From Acidobacteriota bacterium (lineage in GTDB: Bacteria > Acidobacteriota > Terriglobia > Bryobacterales > Bryobacteraceae), in NCBI GenBank assembly GCA_014584705.1, contig JACTMJ010000022.1, positions 1 through 64,000 on the forward strand: a stretch of DNA of 64,000 bases. The letters run 5' to 3'. The position numbers and the translations under genes are program-made. The notes below the pieces were generated by a model. That model did no database searches. It saw only the letters and a list, made by a program, of their open reading frames with translations, and was not told the DNA's origin. The stretch's first letter is position 1. Each line of letters opens with the position of its first letter. Shown here piece after piece: positions 1 through 8,822 of the stretch.

Positions 1-527
1 TCGCGGTTCCCGCCCGGCTGGATTCCATGGCCATCGCCATGCGCGATACCGAGCAGGCGTACTCCCGCTGGCTGAGTATCCGTCTTCGCCGCCGCGGTCG
101 CGCCTGGCGGAATCGGTACTTTTCCTGTCCGCTCGATCCCGCCCACGCCGCGTATGCCATGCGCTATGTGGAGTACAATCCGGTCCGCGCCGGGATGGTG
201 GAATCGGTTCTGGATGATCCCTGGTCGGGCGCTCGGGCGCACCGCGGGATGGAGGCATCGCCCGTGCAGCTAGACCTCAGCGGCTGGCAATTGCGCGATC
301 CGCCGGACCAATGGGCCGAAGTGTTGGGGCTTGGCTTCCGGCACTCGGGGGACCTGGACCGTCCGCGTGAAGCCACGCGTACCGGCAGGCCCTTCGGCGC
401 GTCCGGCTTCGTTGCGGAGTTGGAAGCGAAGCTGGAACGCACGCCGCATCCGCGAAAACGGGGCAGGAAACCCAAGGCGGAAGCGGAAGCTCCGCATCCA
501 CGGGTTACGCCAGCGGGAAAGGGTTAG
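1..527 (+). CDS. REP-associated tyrosine transposase (RAYT), 5' end outside window
   Basis: C-terminal part of a Y1-type single-strand transposase of the RAYT family, which act on REP palindromes. The frame is already open at base 3 and reads AVPARLDSMAIAM before the first ATG at 27, so the gene starts outside the window. The block YVEYNPVRAGMV (about 48 residues after that ATG) is the strongly conserved RAYT signature that follows the catalytic region. The tail has the usual TGRPFG...FVAELEAKLER...PRKRGRKPK basic segment. The HUH metal-binding motif is not in view, so activity cannot be judged. Downstream lies a convergent oxidoreductase gene. No clear REP array was recognised beside it. Confidence 0.85.
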   Translation, partial: AVPARLDSMAIAMRDTEQAYSRWLSIRLRRRGRAWRNRYFSCPLDPAHAAYAMRYVEYNPVRAGMVESVLDDPWSGARAHRGMEASPVQLDLSGWQLRDPPDQWAEVLGLGFRHSGDLDRPREATRTGRPFGASGFVAELEAKLERTPHPRKRGRKPKAEAEAPHPRVTPAGKG

Positions 528-646
528 GCGGCCGACGCCGGCACAATTGGGTTTTGCGTTGCCTGATGGCGAATTCCTCCATAGCCATCGCGGCACCCGC
601 AAGAGCTGCTTGCTGGAGCAACTCTCTCCGCTTTATCCTCGAACTC

Positions 647-1516
647 CTATTCCGCCATTGTTGGCACGGGGGTGCGCCACGCGCCGGCTTTTGCCAGCGC
701 GAACTCCGCGAATGTCATCGGCTTGCGCCCGGTGATGGCTTCGACATCTCCGGTAACGCCCGCCGCAAGACCCTGACGAACCACCGAGTAGAGACCCGCG
801 AGATACGCGATTGCTGGTTCGGGTATGCCCTGGGCGCGGGCGCCACCCAGCATCTGTTCTTCAGTCAGCGAATGATACGCCACGGGCCGCCCCGCCGCTT
901 CGCCGATGATCCGCGCCGCTTCCGCATGGTCGAGCGCTTCCGGTCCGGTGAGATCGAATTCTCTATTGCCGAGGGGTGCCTGAAAAGCCGCCACCACCGC
1001 TGCCGCGATGTCCTGCACGGAAATGAAACTGGTCTTGCCGTCTCCCGCCGCCAAGAAGATGGCGCCCTGTGCCTTGATGCTGCCAGACAGGAAGCCTTCC
1101 GAAAAGTTCTCCATGAAGAAGTTCGGCCGCAGGATCGTGTAGGGGACGCCGGAGTTCATCACCAGGCGCTCCACCACGCGCAACGGCGCCTGCTCGTTGT
1201 AGTTGACCCCGAAGGCCGAAATGAACACGATGTGGCGTACGCCCGCGGTTTTCGCCGCCGCAATTACCGGGGCGAGTTCGGCTGGGGCGTTCGGATCGAG
1301 CGACGGCGCCATCAGAAGCAGACCCGCGACCCCGGCCACCGCGGGTGCGATCGTCGCCGCGTCAGCATAATTCAGGCTGACCGCCTCGGCTATGGGAGTG
1401 GCCTTCTTGGGATCTCGAACGCCTTGTCGTACCGCGAAACCGGCGTTTAGCGCGGCCGCGACAATCGACTTGCCGAGCACTCCGGAAGCCCCCGTAATCA
1501 AGATGGATTGGTTCAT
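647..1516 (-). CDS. NmrA-like NAD(P)-binding oxidoreductase (atypical SDR)
   Basis: Predicted cytoplasmic atypical short-chain dehydrogenase of the NmrA/QorB type, 289 aa. The N-terminus ILITGASGVLGKSIV is the Rossmann GxxGxxG nucleotide-binding loop, and MENF/ILRPNFFMENFSEG in the middle is characteristic of this family. The substrate is unknown; relatives reduce quinones or serve as redox sensors. I chose the ATG at 1516 because it is preceded by GAGGAC at a good distance and because the family starts right at the Rossmann strand; a 15-codon longer reading from 1561 lacks such support. The HxlR regulator lies 172 bases upstream on the same strand, a common partnership in which HxlR proteins control such oxidoreductases. 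Confidence 0.85.
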   Translation of the reverse strand: MNQSILITGASGVLGKSIVAAALNAGFAVRQGVRDPKKATPIAEAVSLNYADAATIAPAVAGVAGLLLMAPSLDPNAPAELAPVIAAAKTAGVRHIVFISAFGVNYNEQAPLRVVERLVMNSGVPYTILRPNFFMENFSEGFLSGSIKAQGAIFLAAGDGKTSFISVQDIAAAVVAAFQAPLGNREFDLTGPEALDHAEAARIIGEAAGRPVAYHSLTEEQMLGGARAQGIPEPAIAYLAGLYSVVRQGLAAGVTGDVEAITGRKPMTFAEFALAKAGAWRTPVPTMAE

Positions 1517-1688
1517 TGCTGTCCTCAAATCGATTCTTGGATACTTGGGGACTATTGACAAGTAGGCACTTTAATGAGCGATAGTTGCCTGAGAGAAACT
1601 AGGATCCCGCGGAGATCGCTTTTCCTGGCGAGTCCCGCGGGCACACGTACACCGTGGGGTTTCACGCAGGCCGGCGCCTCGCGCTTCG

Positions 1689-2114
1689 TTAATGGCTAGG
1701 GCTGGTCCAATTCGGCGTGGAATCCTCGGGCGGTTTCCGATCATAGCGGACCCGCGCCGCCAACACCTGCTCGATGTTGTTTTCGGCCCAACTGCAGATG
1801 TCGGCTACCAGCCCAACGAGAGATTTCCCCAAGTCCGTTAACGAATACTCTACGCGGGGAGGAACGCTGGCATAAATCCGCCGGGTCACAATGCCGTCCC
1901 GTTCCAAGCCCCGGAGGGTGTTGGTCAGGACCTTTTGCGAGATCCCGTCCACCTCCCGCCGGATCTGAGCAAACCGCAGCGTTCCACCGGAAAGACGCTG
2001 AACGATGAGGACCGACCACTTGTCAGCGATGCGGTCCAGGACCGCCCGAGTCGGGCAGAGAGAATTGAACACATCCCAGGGCTGCTTGGTTTCCAAAAGG
2101 TGACTATCACTCAT
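1689..2114 (-). CDS. HxlR-family winged-helix transcriptional regulator
   Basis: 141-aa DNA-binding protein of the HxlR family. The segment from NSLCPTRAVLDRIADKWSVLIVQRL through FAQIRREVDGISQKVLTNTLRGLERDGIVTRRIY to PRVEYSLTDLGKSL is the complete family core (helix-turn-helix plus wing). Cys20, just before the first helix, sits where the redox- or electrophile-sensing cysteine is found in regulators such as YodB and HypR; sensing here is inferred only. It precedes the NmrA-like gene on the same strand and is divergent from the esterase gene at 2316, so the 200-base spacer 2115-2315 should carry both promoters. Confidence 0.9.
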   Translation of the reverse strand: MSDSHLLETKQPWDVFNSLCPTRAVLDRIADKWSVLIVQRLSGGTLRFAQIRREVDGISQKVLTNTLRGLERDGIVTRRIYASVPPRVEYSLTDLGKSLVGLVADICSWAENNIEQVLAARVRYDRKPPEDSTPNWTSPSH

Positions 2115-2315
2115 GAGGGAACCTGCTTCTCAACACGATTTAAGTATCCAGGGATTCGGGCAGGGGGTCAACTGCTAACGGCAGTAAGCGGACTGCGCTC
2201 CGGCCGCTGGGCTCGGCTACGATTCCTGGTTTCCACAAGGTAACCAACTCTCGCAAAAGTGCCTGCTTGTCACGACACCTGGGCTATCGAATAATCGTGT
2301 ATCGGAGGTCAACAC

Positions 2316-3347
2316 TTGAAAAGACTCTGCGTCTTCATTCTCATCACGGCTGGAATCGGGCTTTATGCCCAGCCGGCCGGACCAGCGCAGTTTCCGGCTG
2401 ACGGCCGAGGGGGGCCGGCCGTCCCGCGTGGCCTCCCGCCCACGCACGCCAACCTGGAGTACGCTGCAGCTGACCCTCCCGGAAGTAATGGGCACAAGCT
2501 CGACCTCTACATTCCCGCGGATGCCAAGGGTCCGCTGCCGGTCGTAGTCTGGACCGCCGGCTCGGCGTGGATGGCGGACACGGGAAAAAACGGCGGCGGC
2601 CTGGTCGCGCAGCAAATCCATCCCGCTGGTTACGCCGTAGCGGGCGTTTCCATCCGGTCCACCTCCCAGACGAAGTTTCCGGGGCAGTTGCACGATATCA
2701 AGGCGGCGATCCGCTGGCTGCGGGCCAATGCCACGAAGTACAACCTCGATCCAAACCACATCGCGATCATGGGAGACAGTTCCGGAGGTTGGACGGCGGC
2801 GATGGCGGCTCTGACTGGCGATTCGCCGGAGTTGGAAGGCTCCGTCGGAACCACGGGCGTGTCCAGTAGGGTACAGGCTGCGGTGGCATTCTATCCGCCG
2901 ACCAACTTCACCACGATGGACGCTTGGGGGCTGCGCAAGTGCGAAGGACCAAGGTGTCACGACTCCGCCGTTTCACCGGAGTCCCGGCTGGTCGGCTGTG
3001 CCATCCAAACGTGCCCCGAGAAGGTCCAGGCTGCCAACCCGATGCAGTACATCACGCCGGCCGATCCGCCAATCATGATTCTCCACGGAAATTCGGACCA
3101 GCTTGTCCCGCACAATCAGGGCGAACAACTCTACATGGCGCTGAACAAGGCATGCATGAACGCGATTTTCATCAGCCTGCCCAAAGCGCCGCACGGAAAC
3201 TGGAACGGATTCCTCACCAACGACGCTCTGCGCGAGGCCGCGACCATGCGCTCGACATCAGACGATTGCTCAGTGGTTAATCCCACACCGTACACGCCCT
3301 CGTGGAAGACGGTGACCGACTTCCTGGACAAATACATGAGACCGTAG
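2316..3347 (+). CDS. secreted alpha/beta-hydrolase (esterase, BD-FAE/lipase-like)
   Basis: 343-aa exported esterase-like hydrolase. Residues 1-19 (KRLCVFILITAGIGLYA) form a Sec signal peptide. The alpha/beta-hydrolase core shows LDLYIP near residue 67, an oxyanion-type PVVVWTAGSAW strand, and the nucleophile elbow GDSSGGW near residue 153; the acid and base are likely the Asp of GNSDQLVP and the His of APHGNW. The start is TTG at 2316, chosen because GGAGG lies seven bases upstream and the reading begins exactly at the signal peptide. Relatives deacylate xylan or other plant-derived esters; the real substrate cannot be read. It contains two closely spaced Cys pairs (around residues 208-232) that could form disulfides outside the cytoplasm. 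Confidence 0.8.
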   Translation: MKRLCVFILITAGIGLYAQPAGPAQFPADGRGGPAVPRGLPPTHANLEYAAADPPGSNGHKLDLYIPADAKGPLPVVVWTAGSAWMADTGKNGGGLVAQQIHPAGYAVAGVSIRSTSQTKFPGQLHDIKAAIRWLRANATKYNLDPNHIAIMGDSSGGWTAAMAALTGDSPELEGSVGTTGVSSRVQAAVAFYPPTNFTTMDAWGLRKCEGPRCHDSAVSPESRLVGCAIQTCPEKVQAANPMQYITPADPPIMILHGNSDQLVPHNQGEQLYMALNKACMNAIFISLPKAPHGNWNGFLTNDALREAATMRSTSDDCSVVNPTPYTPSWKTVTDFLDKYMRP

Positions 3348-3483
3348 CGCTTCCCCGTCTCCGGCGTTCTCAGAAATGTTTGGGATTCTGGCAGACTCTA
3401 TGGTCAAGAAATGGCGGCGGGACGACTTCCCTTCCTGGATTCGAACTCCACTCTAGCCGCGATCTTTCACCAGACCTATAACA

Positions 3484-3550
3484 AAAAGCCGTCCAATCTG
3501 GCATAAACCTTTGTGTCAGCAATCGTTTAGGGCCAAGAGAGACGGCTTTT
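3484..3550. repeat. 10-bp inverted repeat flanking the IS1380 remnant start
   Basis: AAAAGCCGTC at 3484-3493 is matched by its exact reverse complement GACGGCTTTT at 3541-3550, 47 bases apart and ending three bases before the ATG of the transposase remnant. A hairpin just ahead of a transposase start often blocks read-through expression in insertion sequences; that role is inferred. The element's terminal inverted repeats could not be identified. Confidence 0.5.
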
Positions 3551-3553
3551 GCT

Positions 3554-4502
3554 ATGACGCAGTGTATTCAGCCGAGTTCGAGTTTGCATCCCATTGTTGT
3601 CGCCTGGTGGTAGCTAATTTCGAAGGGGGCACCCGCACCTCTGATGAGGGCCTTTTGCTGTTGCGTGAGGTAGCTTCGAAGTTGGGGATCTTCCGACGTT
3701 TGGCCCAGCGCTTCACCGACTTCCGCTCGCGGGACCGTTGCGAGCATGGCGTCGATGAGATGCTCCCGCAGCGGGCGCTCTCGCTGGCGATGGGCTATGA
3801 GGATCTCAACGATCACGATCCGTTGCGGCACGATCCGCTGCTGTCGCTAGCGGCGGGCAAGCGGGATGCGGAGGCGCTGGCCAGCAAGAGCACGCTCCGC
3901 CGGCTGGAAGGCGCCCGCAAGGAAGGCTGCGCCGAGGACCGCTGCAAGCGCATCGGCTACAACCAGGAAGCGATCGACCGCTTGCTGGTGGAGTTGTTTC
4001 TCCAGGCCCGCAGAGCGGCGCGCGCGTTCACCGAGTTTGGCTATCGCACATGCAAGAGCTGGCCGCGCAGGCGGCGCGTGGTCGCCAAAGCCGAACAGAT
4101 TCAGGGCAAGGACAACCCTCGCTATGTGGTCACCTCGCTCGCGGCCGGAGCATGGAAGCCTCGGGCGCTTTACGAGCAACCCGATTGCGTGCGGGGCGAG
4201 ATGGAGAACCGCATCAAAGAGCAGCTGAGCCTGTTTGCGGGCCGGGTGAGCGCGGCCATCATGCGGGCCAACCAGCTGCAGCTGTATCTGTCGGCGATGG
4301 CCTACACGCTGATCGAAACCTCAGGCGCACGGCGCTCGCGGGAACAGAATTGGCACGGGCGCAGGCAACGACGATCCAGCCGCGGCTGTAGAAAATCGGC
4401 GCGCAGTTGAAACTCAGCGCGCGTCGCTTTGCGGTGATCATGCCCGCCAGCTATCCGCTGCAAGGGCTCTTTCAGCAGGTGTGGACAGCGCTGAGGTGCT
4501 GA
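3554..4502 (+). pseudogene. IS1380-family transposase remnant
   Basis: Broken DDE transposase of the IS1380 family. The ATG at 3554 opens with MTQCIQ, as family members do, but that frame stops after about 19 codons; the homologous reading continues in another frame as VVANFEGGTRTSDEGLLLLREV and GYEDLNDHDPLRHDP. The middle of the protein, including the part with the catalytic acidic residues, is missing: the reading jumps from STLRRLE and LLVELFL directly to RRVVAKAEQIQ...NPRYVVTSL. Near 4330 the frame shifts again to TELARAQATTIQPRL, then an in-frame TAG at 4389-4391 interrupts it before KIGAQLKLSARRFAV, which ends at the TGA at 4500-4502. At least two frameshifts, one nonsense codon and one deletion make it inactive. 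Confidence 0.85.
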
Positions 4503-4920
4503 AGCCACAAAACGGCGATTCAAGACAAACACAGTTTACGATTCGCGATCTTGCGGCTTCGGAACAGTGTGTCTGAAGAGCGAACCAGGAGCCGGGAAAC
4601 CGCCCCCACGAGGCCGGACACGGCCAGGAAATGGGCACCGCCGCCAACCATCCAGCCTCTGCTAACGGATAATCCTCGCTGCCCCCCGAGCGGCGTCAAA
4701 AACCACCCGGCGAGGCGACTGGTGAAATATGGTGGCTAGAGGTGAGCAGATCCAGCGGTATGTAATGCCCGGACAATGACTGCAAGCCGCTGACGCGACG
4801 GCTCGATGCCAGTAGCCGAGGCAATGGATTGAAAAGCAAGAGCCGTGGAACCCGCCACTGAAATGCGGATGCGGGGAGTGCGCATCTCGTGCAGGGAAGG
4901 AATGGCCCGTGGTATCGGAC
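4503..4920. other. non-coding stretch after the IS remnant
   Basis: 418 bases without a convincing gene. It probably includes the right end of the dead insertion sequence and its target region, but no terminal repeat matching the left side was found. A 62-codon reading from 4551 has no recognisable similarity. The part 4740-4900 looks structured (several short GC stems) but fits no RNA family that I can support. Confidence 0.4.
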
Positions 4921-6522
4921 CTACTTCCGGAGGGTCATTCTTCCGACGATGTTTGCGCCGAGGACGGCGGAGGCGCAGAGACCGCCGCCGAAGAGCGCTC
5001 CGGTGACGCCGAGCATGGCGACATCCTGGCCTGTGAGGAAGAGTCCCGGTATGGGCGTTCGGGGACGGAGGGCGCGGAGGCGGAAACGCGCGGGCGTGGC
5101 GGCAAGGCCGTACGCTTCCCCGGACGGGTAGTTCATGAAATGGCGCGTCGACAGCGGGGTGGACAACTCGGCGATCTCGATGCGCCCCCGGAGCCCGGGA
5201 ACGTGTTGCTCCACGATGGCGCGAAGGCGCTCCGCGAGGAGAGACTTGAACTGCTCATAGCTCTCGCCGCGACGTTTCCATTTCGAGCCTTCCCAGCGTG
5301 AGAACAGATGATATGGGACCGGAACCACCGCTTCGATCGTGCTATGGCCGGGATGGCGCGCTTCGAATGCAGGATCCTTCGCCGAAGGGAAGGAGAGGAA
5401 CACCAGGGGGAATGGCGCGCCGGGATCTTCCAGGAAGCGGGCGAGGTTGGCGTCGTGATCCGCTGAAGGATGAATCCATAGATTCGTGCCCTCGATGCCA
5501 AGTTCAGCGGAGGCGCCCCGTGCGCCGATATAGAGCGCGATATGGGCCATGGAGGGCGGCAGTGCGCGGATGGCTTGTGCGATGGCGACGGTTGCCGGGG
5601 TGCCCGCGGGGAGCAGCCGCTCGAAGGTATTCGACGCGCCGGCATTGCTGATCACCACCGGCGCGCGGAACTCGCGGCCATCCGCCATTCGAACGCCGGC
5701 CGCACGCCCGCGCTCGAGGACGATACGCTCCACTTCCGCGCTTATGAGCACGCATCCCCCATTCTCTTCGATGCGGGGCGTAATCGCTTCCGCAATGCGG
5801 CGAGCGCCGCCGACGGGGTAGTATCCGCCGCCGATGTAGTGTGATGCGACGGTTGCATGGACGGCGAAACTGCTCCGCGCGGGAGGCAAGCCGTAGTCTC
5901 CCCACTGCGCCGTGAGGGTTCCGATGAGTTCGCGATTGGAGGTGTATGCGCGGAGAACTTCGGCAGTGGTCTTGCCCGACCAGCGGAGAAACGGCATCCG
6001 CATGACGCCTCCAAGCACCGCCGCGATCGGCGCGGGCAGAGCCTTCTCCGCGTAATAGCTCGAGGCGCGGCGGATGCAGGCGTCCATTGCTCCGAAGATG
6101 CCATCGATTCCTTTGGCTTCCCGTGGGAACCTCTCCAGGAACGCTTCTCGCAACGGACCCTTACCGGTAACGAAATCGAAGGGCTTGCCGGAAATGAGCG
6201 CGCGATCATAGACATCCGGCATGCGCGCCCAGGAGAGCGATCCGTCCGTGATGTGATCAAAGGCGGCGCGTTCGGGCGACGCCGCGTCGCCGGCCTGGCC
6301 GATGTAGTGGACGCCGGGATCCCAATCGTAACCCGGGCGGTGGAAGCTATGGGTGTAGCCACCGGCGGTGTAATGGCGCTCGAGAACGAGCACGCGCTTC
6401 CCGCCGTGGCGGCCGAGGAGCGCGGCCGCCGAGAGCCCGCCGATACCGGAGCCGATCACAATGGCGTCCCATGCGTCCGCCACGCGGGTCTGTTTGTAAG
6501 AGCGGAAGGCCGCCGGCTTCAT
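4921..6522 (-). CDS. FAD-dependent phytoene desaturase / retinol saturase-like oxidoreductase
   Basis: 533-aa flavoprotein of the CrtI/RetSat group. The N-terminal AWDAIVIGSGIGGLSAAALLGRHGGKRVLVLERHYTAGGYTHSF is the dinucleotide-binding fold with the acidic residue at the end of the second strand, followed by the GVHYIGQ segment found in retinol 13,14-reductase-like proteins. The C-terminal GLFLTGQDVAMLGVTGALFGG closes the FAD site. The likely reaction is redox change of a polyene or isoprenoid lipid; the substrate is unknown and no carotenoid genes are nearby. I start it at ATG 6522 (MKPAAFRSYKQ) because a longer reading would run through the two palindromes that separate it from the divergent TetR gene, which probably represses it. 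Confidence 0.8.
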   Translation of the reverse strand: MKPAAFRSYKQTRVADAWDAIVIGSGIGGLSAAALLGRHGGKRVLVLERHYTAGGYTHSFHRPGYDWDPGVHYIGQAGDAASPERAAFDHITDGSLSWARMPDVYDRALISGKPFDFVTGKGPLREAFLERFPREAKGIDGIFGAMDACIRRASSYYAEKALPAPIAAVLGGVMRMPFLRWSGKTTAEVLRAYTSNRELIGTLTAQWGDYGLPPARSSFAVHATVASHYIGGGYYPVGGARRIAEAITPRIEENGGCVLISAEVERIVLERGRAAGVRMADGREFRAPVVISNAGASNTFERLLPAGTPATVAIAQAIRALPPSMAHIALYIGARGASAELGIEGTNLWIHPSADHDANLARFLEDPGAPFPLVFLSFPSAKDPAFEARHPGHSTIEAVVPVPYHLFSRWEGSKWKRRGESYEQFKSLLAERLRAIVEQHVPGLRGRIEIAELSTPLSTRHFMNYPSGEAYGLAATPARFRLRALRPRTPIPGLFLTGQDVAMLGVTGALFGGGLCASAVLGANIVGRMTLRK

Positions 6523-6527
6523 ACGCA

Positions 6528-6576
6528 ATGTTGCTACTGTCAACATCGTACAGGCAGATGTTGCTCGTGTCAACAT
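6528..6576. promoter_or_regulatory. tandem TetR-type operator
   Basis: Two 19-bp palindromes of the same design lie between the divergent oxidoreductase and TetR genes: ATGTTGCTACTGTCAACAT at 6528-6546 and ATGTTGCTCGTGTCAACAT at 6558-6576. Both are ATGTTG-N7-CAACAT, differ only in the middle, and are spaced 30 bp centre to centre, close to three helical turns, so two dimers could sit on one face of the DNA. They cover the start region of both genes, as expected for an autoregulating TetR repressor. Confidence 0.75.
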
Positions 6577-6596
6577 GCATCTGCTACAAAGAGGGT

Positions 6597-7235
6597 GTGG
6601 CAAAGGATTCCGCGGCGGCGAAGCGCACGTACCATCACGGAGATCTGAAGCGGACGCTGCTTGAGGCGGCGCTTGAGGTGATCCGCGACGTGGGCCACCA
6701 ATCCTTCACGCTGCGCGAAGTGGCACGCAGGGCGGGAGTGTCCCACAACGCGCCGTATCGTCATTTCCGGGACAAGGAGCATCTGCTTGCGACGGTGGCG
6801 GCACAGGGATTTGAGCGGCTGGAGCAGTATATGGCGGATGCGGCGCGGCCGGGCCGAACGGCGATGGAGCGGCTGCACGGCAGCGGGCGCGGATACGTGG
6901 CGTTCGCGTTGGCGCATCCGGAACATTTCGCGGTGATGTTCGAGAGGACCACGCAGGTTTCCGAAGACGAGATCGCCCGCACGGCCGGCATGCATGCATT
7001 TCAGGCCCTGGTTGCACACGTGACCGCCTGTCAGGCGGACGGCACGATGCCGCCAGGGGATCCGCTACCGATGGCGCTGGTGGCGTGGTCCGCGGTGCAT
7101 GGCATCGCCAAACTGGCGATCGCGAAGAATCTCCCGTTTGGCTCCGTCGAAGAGATTATTGCTTTCACCCGCGTGATGACGGACGTGATCGAGCGGGGCG
7201 CATCCGCGTTCGGCAAGCGACGCCGGCGGCGGTAG
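6597..7235 (+). CDS. TetR-family transcriptional repressor
   Basis: 212-aa TetR regulator. The N-terminal helix-turn-helix reads TYHHGDLKRTLLEAALEVIRDVGHQSFTLREVARRAGVSHNAPYRHFRDKEHLLATVA, with the typical SHNAPYRHF recognition helix. The remainder is a ligand-binding domain resembling the WHG-type C-terminal domain of TetR proteins. The proposed start is GTG at 6597; GAGG lies only two to three bases before it, so an alternative start at ATG 6558 inside the second operator palindrome is possible. It is divergent from the FAD-dependent oxidoreductase and presumably controls that gene and itself through the two palindromes between them. Confidence 0.9.
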   Translation: MAKDSAAAKRTYHHGDLKRTLLEAALEVIRDVGHQSFTLREVARRAGVSHNAPYRHFRDKEHLLATVAAQGFERLEQYMADAARPGRTAMERLHGSGRGYVAFALAHPEHFAVMFERTTQVSEDEIARTAGMHAFQALVAHVTACQADGTMPPGDPLPMALVAWSAVHGIAKLAIAKNLPFGSVEEIIAFTRVMTDVIERGASAFGKRRRRR

Positions 7236-7428
7236 CCAAAACTGGCGGTGTTGATTGCACGCGGGGTTGGCCTTCGCGAACGGGAGGAACGATGGGTTCG
7301 CGCGACGAGATTTCGGGGACGAAGCCGGCATGACCCCGCCCGCTTTCGGCCCGATGGAGGCCGATGCACCCGCTGACGCATCCGGAAGCGGGAGTGCAAT
7401 CGCCCCCGTTGCGTCACCCGTCGCGCGG

Positions 7429-7461
7429 AACGGTCTCAGGAACACTCGAACTGAGACCGTT
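7429..7461. terminator. bidirectional hairpin terminator
   Basis: Perfect 11-bp inverted repeat AACGGTCTCAG / CTGAGACCGTT with an 11-base loop, located between the convergent ends of the TetR gene and the secreted protein at 7471. There is only a short T stretch on the plus side, so termination is likely but not textbook. Confidence 0.6.
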
Positions 7462-7470
7462 TCGCCATTC

Positions 7471-8814
7471 CTATTGCCTTGGGCCTCGCGAGATCGGCTG
7501 TGGACGTCGCGGACTTGCGGTTTCCGCACCAAGCCGGGTTCTTGCATTGACGAGTGACCCGCCGTTGCGAGGCCACAGCCCTGATCGGGGCTCGGAGGGG
7601 TAAATGGAAACCTCGTTTTCCCGCAAACGCACGGTAATGGACTCAAAGTACAAGCCGGTAAGCCCTTCGTACGCGGAATCCGTGCCGACGATCAGCCACA
7701 GCTGCGCGCGGTCGTCCGTAAAGACCGGCCATCCGTGCTCGTAGTTCTTCCACATGCGAACATAGCGAGCGTTCCCGGAGTCACAAGGATCGCCGTTTGC
7801 GATGTTGCTCACGATGCCCGCGTCGCGCCCGCCGACCGCTTGATGGCCTTTGTCGAGTTGCAACTCCAGGTGCTGCCCGCTCGCCAATACGGAGACTGGT
7901 TCATCCGCGCTGGCCCCCGCCTTGAGGTAGACTCCTTCGCCGGGAGCACCGCCGACCCCGAAACAACCGGTTTGCGCATTCGATGCAAGGGTAATCTCGG
8001 CGGACAGACTGTAGCTCTGGTTCGGCTTCAGCCCATCGGCGAGGAATAGCCCCTTCTTGAGGAACATGAACATGTCATCAGACCGGTTCATGCTCTGGAG
8101 GAAGAAACCCTGCTGCTCATCCCCGGCCAGTCCGTCTGGAAGGACGCGAGATTCTCCAAGAAAATGCATGTCGCCATTCATCAGTCCGTAGTCTGAGAAG
8201 CCAGCCAGCCAGCCGGAGGCACCATGGCTGAAGGTGTAGTGAAACAGCAGTTCTTTGGGTTTCGGGAGGATGGTCCGGTCGCCGACTCTCGCGTATGCGA
8301 GCAGGTAAGTGGTTGCCCCGCGGATGTTATCCATCGTGCGCCGCAATAACCCGACTCCGGATTCGTACTGCTCCTCCACGAGACCCGCATCCCGGCATGA
8401 ACCCGGCGCGTAATTCAGGTTGAGTAGACCGGGCAGCCCCGGCTTCCCCTCGGCGGGACGCGCCTCCTGTGTACATCCGCTCAGCGAAGTCTCGTAGGCG
8501 GGAGCGTTCAGCCCAAGGTGCGCCATCTTCTCCTCGTCCCCGGTCCACGTGTTGCGAACGAGAATCTCCCCTTCCGCGGTTTGACGGACCCAAACATCAC
8601 TCGGCGCATAGCCTGACACCAGATAGTAGGTGAACTCACCCATCAATCTGCTTCGATGCACCTGGATGTTTAGAATTTCCCCTGAGCCGTCTTCCGCTTC
8701 CAGAACCCACTGATTTCCCGGTTGCAGTGGGAAGAAGTCCGGGCTGGGGACCTGCGCCCCCAGCGACCACACGAGAACAGACAGACCGGGTAGCAGCATA
8801 GAAAGCCTCTTCAT
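7471..8814 (-). CDS. secreted protein of unknown function
   Basis: 447-aa exported protein that I do not recognise. MKRLSMLLPGLSVLVWSLGAQ is a signal peptide, followed by PDFFPLQPGNQWVLEAEDGSG, an opening often seen in exported Acidobacteria proteins with a beta-rich N-terminal half. The second half (from about residue 200, LLFHYTFSHGASGWLAGFSDYG) resembles a carbohydrate-binding-like beta-sandwich in texture only. The ATG at 8814 is chosen because GAGGAG precedes it closely and the reading begins at the signal peptide; a GTG four codons upstream overlaps the preceding stop. It lies eight bases after the TPR gene and is probably co-transcribed with it. Confidence 0.65.
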   Translation of the reverse strand: MKRLSMLLPGLSVLVWSLGAQVPSPDFFPLQPGNQWVLEAEDGSGEILNIQVHRSRLMGEFTYYLVSGYAPSDVWVRQTAEGEILVRNTWTGDEEKMAHLGLNAPAYETSLSGCTQEARPAEGKPGLPGLLNLNYAPGSCRDAGLVEEQYESGVGLLRRTMDNIRGATTYLLAYARVGDRTILPKPKELLFHYTFSHGASGWLAGFSDYGLMNGDMHFLGESRVLPDGLAGDEQQGFFLQSMNRSDDMFMFLKKGLFLADGLKPNQSYSLSAEITLASNAQTGCFGVGGAPGEGVYLKAGASADEPVSVLASGQHLELQLDKGHQAVGGRDAGIVSNIANGDPCDSGNARYVRMWKNYEHGWPVFTDDRAQLWLIVGTDSAYEGLTGLYFESITVRLRENEVSIYPSEPRSGLWPRNGGSLVNARTRLGAETASPRRPQPISRGPRQ

Positions 8815-8822
8815 TGAGCTCC

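Noticed and set aside
3411..3515. tRNA-like T-arm on the minus strand (GAGTTCGAATCC)
   Set aside because: The T-stem pairs only partly, no acceptor stem or CCA follows, and no D-arm or anticodon arm can be folded at the right distance.
4740..4920. possible group II intron end
   Set aside because: A GAGCCGTG motif is present but the matching ACGG half of domain V and a domain VI are missing.
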